Assembly (NCBI GenBank): GCA_945787595.1
Contig: CALZJV010000032.1
Span: 1 to 26,342, forward strand
DNA length: 26,342 nt
Source: an uncultured Desulfobacterales bacterium
GTDB taxonomy: Bacteria > Desulfobacterota > Desulfobacteria > Desulfobacterales > JAFDCJ01
Direction of reading: 5' to 3'
Shown here: positions 24,824 to 26,342 of the stretch, one piece after another
Layout: every line of letters starts with the position of its first letter
How positions within the stretch are numbered: the stretch's first letter is position 1
Position numbers and translations under genes: made by a program
Notes under the pieces: model-generated
What the model saw: only the letters and a program-made list of their open reading frames with translations
Told to the model about the DNA's origin: nothing
Databases searched by the model: none

Positions 24824-25197
24824 TTGTCATATACCTTTCTGGGGTCGAATATCGGTTCCTCCGTAATCCGGATGGACCCGTCTTCGACCTTTTTATAAAA
24901 ACAGCTCCGATGCCCGGTATGACATGCTGCTCCTCCCAGCTGTTCGACTTTTAAGAGCACCGTGTCATCATCGCAGTCTATCCGAATTTCTTTGATTAGC
25001 TGCATATTGCCGGAAGTTTCTCCTTTGACCCAAAGGGTTTGCCGGCTGCGGCTGTAGTATGTGGCTTTGCCGGAGGACAGCGAGGCCTTAAAGGCATCCA
25101 GATTCATATAGGCCAGCATTAATATCTCACCGCTTTGGTAATCCTGAACGATTGCGGGAACGAGCCCACCTGTTTTACTAAAATCGAGTTTGATCAT
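24820..25197 (-). CDS. hisI: Phosphoribosyl-AMP cyclohydrolase
   Basis: This enzyme opens the adenine ring of PR-AMP, the third step of histidine synthesis. It has 125 residues and is the single-function form; no HisE (PR-ATP pyrophosphatase) domain follows. Metal and catalytic residues are in [29 protein letters not shown] (Mg-binding DCDDD, Zn-binding C..H..C), with the substrate region [20 protein letters not shown]. It is the first visible gene of a two-gene hisI-hisG unit. HisE and the rest of the pathway must lie elsewhere. Confidence 0.97.
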   Translation of the reverse strand: MIKLDFSKTGGLVPAIVQDYQSGEILMLAYMNLDAFKASLSSGKATYYSRSRQTLWVKGETSGNMQLIKEIRIDCDDDTVLLKVEQLGGAACHTGHRSCFYKKVEDGSIRITEEPIFDPRKVYDK

Positions 25198-25530
25198 TGC
25201 TAAATATGATATTGAATTTATCGGTTAAAAGCGCTATTATTAGTTTTAAATAATTAACAAGCCCGGCTGGGGGATTTTAAACCTTATTGATTACCTGTTC
25301 CGGTAAATAATGTCAAATTCTTTTTTTGGAAAATCCAGTGAAGTTATGCCACAATCTCGGTATTTATTGCGCAACCTCAACCTGCTTGCTTATAAACCTT
25401 TTCGTGGTAACTTGATGGTGAATCGACTCATCTCCAAGGCTTGTTCCGGGCACCTTTCAACCACTCACTGCTGCGCAAAATAATTCCAGTATGATGAAAA
25501 GACGATCACGCTATTTAGGGATACCGATAC
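25198..25530. other. Divergent intergenic region between hisI and the PBP1A gene
   Basis: No gene is supported. It should hold the promoters for hisI (minus) and the PBP gene (plus). A weak pair TTGTTA...TAATAG can be drawn for hisI with a short spacer. A small dyad TTACC-N6-GGTAA is present around 25296-25311. None of the long heptamer repeats occurs here. Confidence 0.4.
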
Positions 25531-26342
25531 ATGTCTAAAGAAAAAAGTAGATCAGACATTCGTAAAAATCGTGTACGGCGAAAAAAAAGGGGCTTTTTTA
25601 AAACGCTTGTTTTATGGTCTTTTTTACTGGCAATTATTTTCGTCATTTGCGGCGCAGCCGCCGGCGTGGCAGTCTATTATACCATCAGTATAGATCTGCC
25701 CAAAATAACCTCGCTGTCCGATTATCATCCTTCGATTATTACAACTGTCTACGCCGATGACAATCGTAAAATCGCCGAATTTTTTAAAGAACGTCGTATT
25801 GTCATACCGCTGTCGCAAATGCCGGCGATGCTGGTCGATGCTTTCGTGGCGGCCGAAGATGCAAGGTTTTATAAACACCAGGGTATCGATTTTATAAGTA
25901 TTATCAGAGCTTTTTTTAAAAACCTCGAAGCCGGTACCATCGTACAGGGTGGCAGTACTATTACCCAGCAGGTTACCAAATCGTTTCTTTTAACCCCGGA
26001 GAGAAGTTATAAACGCAAATTGAGAGAGGCCATCCTGGCCTATCGTATCGATAAAGCCATTTCCAAAGAGGATGTTCTTTATCTCTATCTGAACCAGATT
26101 TATCTGGGTCACGGGGCTTATGGCGTGCAGGCGGCTTCCGAGAATTATTTTGGCAAATCCGTCAAAGATTTAAATCTTGCCGAATGTTCCATGCTGGCGG
26201 GATTGCCCCAGGCGCCCAGTAAATATTCGCCATTCAGACACCCCGAACGCGCCAAACAGCGTCAGATATATGTTTTAAACCGGATGGTTGAGGAAGGCTA
26301 CATCGACAACATCCAGGCAACGGAAGCCATCAATACCCAACT
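25531..26342 (+). CDS. mrcA: Penicillin-binding protein 1A-type peptidoglycan synthase, N-terminal part (cut by window edge)
   Basis: The frame stays open from the ATG at 25531 to the end of the window (270 codons). A basic cytoplasmic tail (about 1-22) and one membrane anchor (about 24-48) lead into a GT51 glycosyltransferase domain. Its motifs are AAEDARFYKHQGID (catalytic glutamate in motif 1), GGSTITQQVTKSF (motif 2), KRKLREAILAYRID (motif 3), VLYLYLNQIYLGHGAYGVQAAS (motif 4) and LAECSMLAGLPQAPSKYSP (motif 5). It polymerises lipid II outside the membrane. The penicillin-binding transpeptidase half lies beyond the window, so PBP1A versus another class A PBP is inferred from the anchor and motif spacing. 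A modest AGGGAT lies upstream of the start. Confidence 0.93.
   Translation, partial: MSKEKSRSDIRKNRVRRKKRGFFKTLVLWSFLLAIIFVICGAAAGVAVYYTISIDLPKITSLSDYHPSIITTVYADDNRKIAEFFKERRIVIPLSQMPAMLVDAFVAAEDARFYKHQGIDFISIIRAFFKNLEAGTIVQGGSTITQQVTKSFLLTPERSYKRKLREAILAYRIDKAISKEDVLYLYLNQIYLGHGAYGVQAASENYFGKSVKDLNLAECSMLAGLPQAPSKYSPFRHPERAKQRQIYVLNRMVEEGYIDNIQATEAINTQ

Noticed and set aside
24068..24898. A 276-residue plus-strand frame opposite hisG and hisI
   Set aside because: It is the antisense shadow of two well-supported histidine genes and has no ribosome-binding site or recognisable domain.

Overview
The window reads as a chromosomal segment of a free-living Gram-negative bacterium, most likely a member of the Desulfobacterota (former Deltaproteobacteria). 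This placement is an inference. It rests on a DUF4388-receiver chemosensory operon, a sigma-54 activator with a long unassigned N-terminal domain, a long-form HisG next to a separate HisI, and intergenic DNA full of short-period repeats. No rRNA, tRNA, CRISPR array, complete insertion sequence or phage gene was recognised.

Positions 1-10985 (minus strand) hold a Pil-Chp-like chemosensory operon. In transcription order it encodes a DUF4388/zinc-ribbon/TPR/receiver protein, a CheW, a large CheA with two Hpt domains and a C-terminal receiver, a CheW-like protein with a long acidic tail, another CheW, an M16 metallopeptidase, a 51-residue protein of unknown function, a stand-alone receiver, and a PilJ-like chemoreceptor with two HAMP-type segments. 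The receptor appears to carry an out-of-frame internal deletion. No CheR or CheB is visible. Upstream lie a possible small plus-strand gene and a receiver-GGDEF diguanylate cyclase.

Positions 12855-14223 encode an M50 site-2-type membrane protease and a MarR-family repressor. The repressor has a near-consensus sigma-70 promoter placed so close to the ATG that its mRNA should be leaderless. Dyads over the -10 and spacer suggest autorepression.

Positions 14476-19204 form the most distinctive module. A rhombosortase-like intramembrane serine protease sits beside a secreted VIT/von Willebrand A protein whose C-terminus (poly-Gly, membrane helix, basic tail) looks like its sorting substrate. A textbook sigma-54 promoter (TGGCAC-N5-TTGCT) drives that pair, and a sigma-54 activator is encoded divergently about 540 bp away. 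This suggests a self-contained, RpoN-controlled surface-protein processing system.

Positions 19435-26342 hold housekeeping genes: O6-methylguanine-DNA methyltransferase, the GTPases Era (with an in-frame 33-bp tandem duplication) and EngB/YsxC, a class I/II aminotransferase, HisG and HisI (overlapping by 4 bp), and the start of a PBP1A-type peptidoglycan synthase that runs off the window. The spaces between them contain several unrelated-looking repeats that share a 7-bp period, including 19 consecutive heptamers ending one base from the hisG stop codon. They also contain a three-copy hairpin element and long imperfect palindromes.
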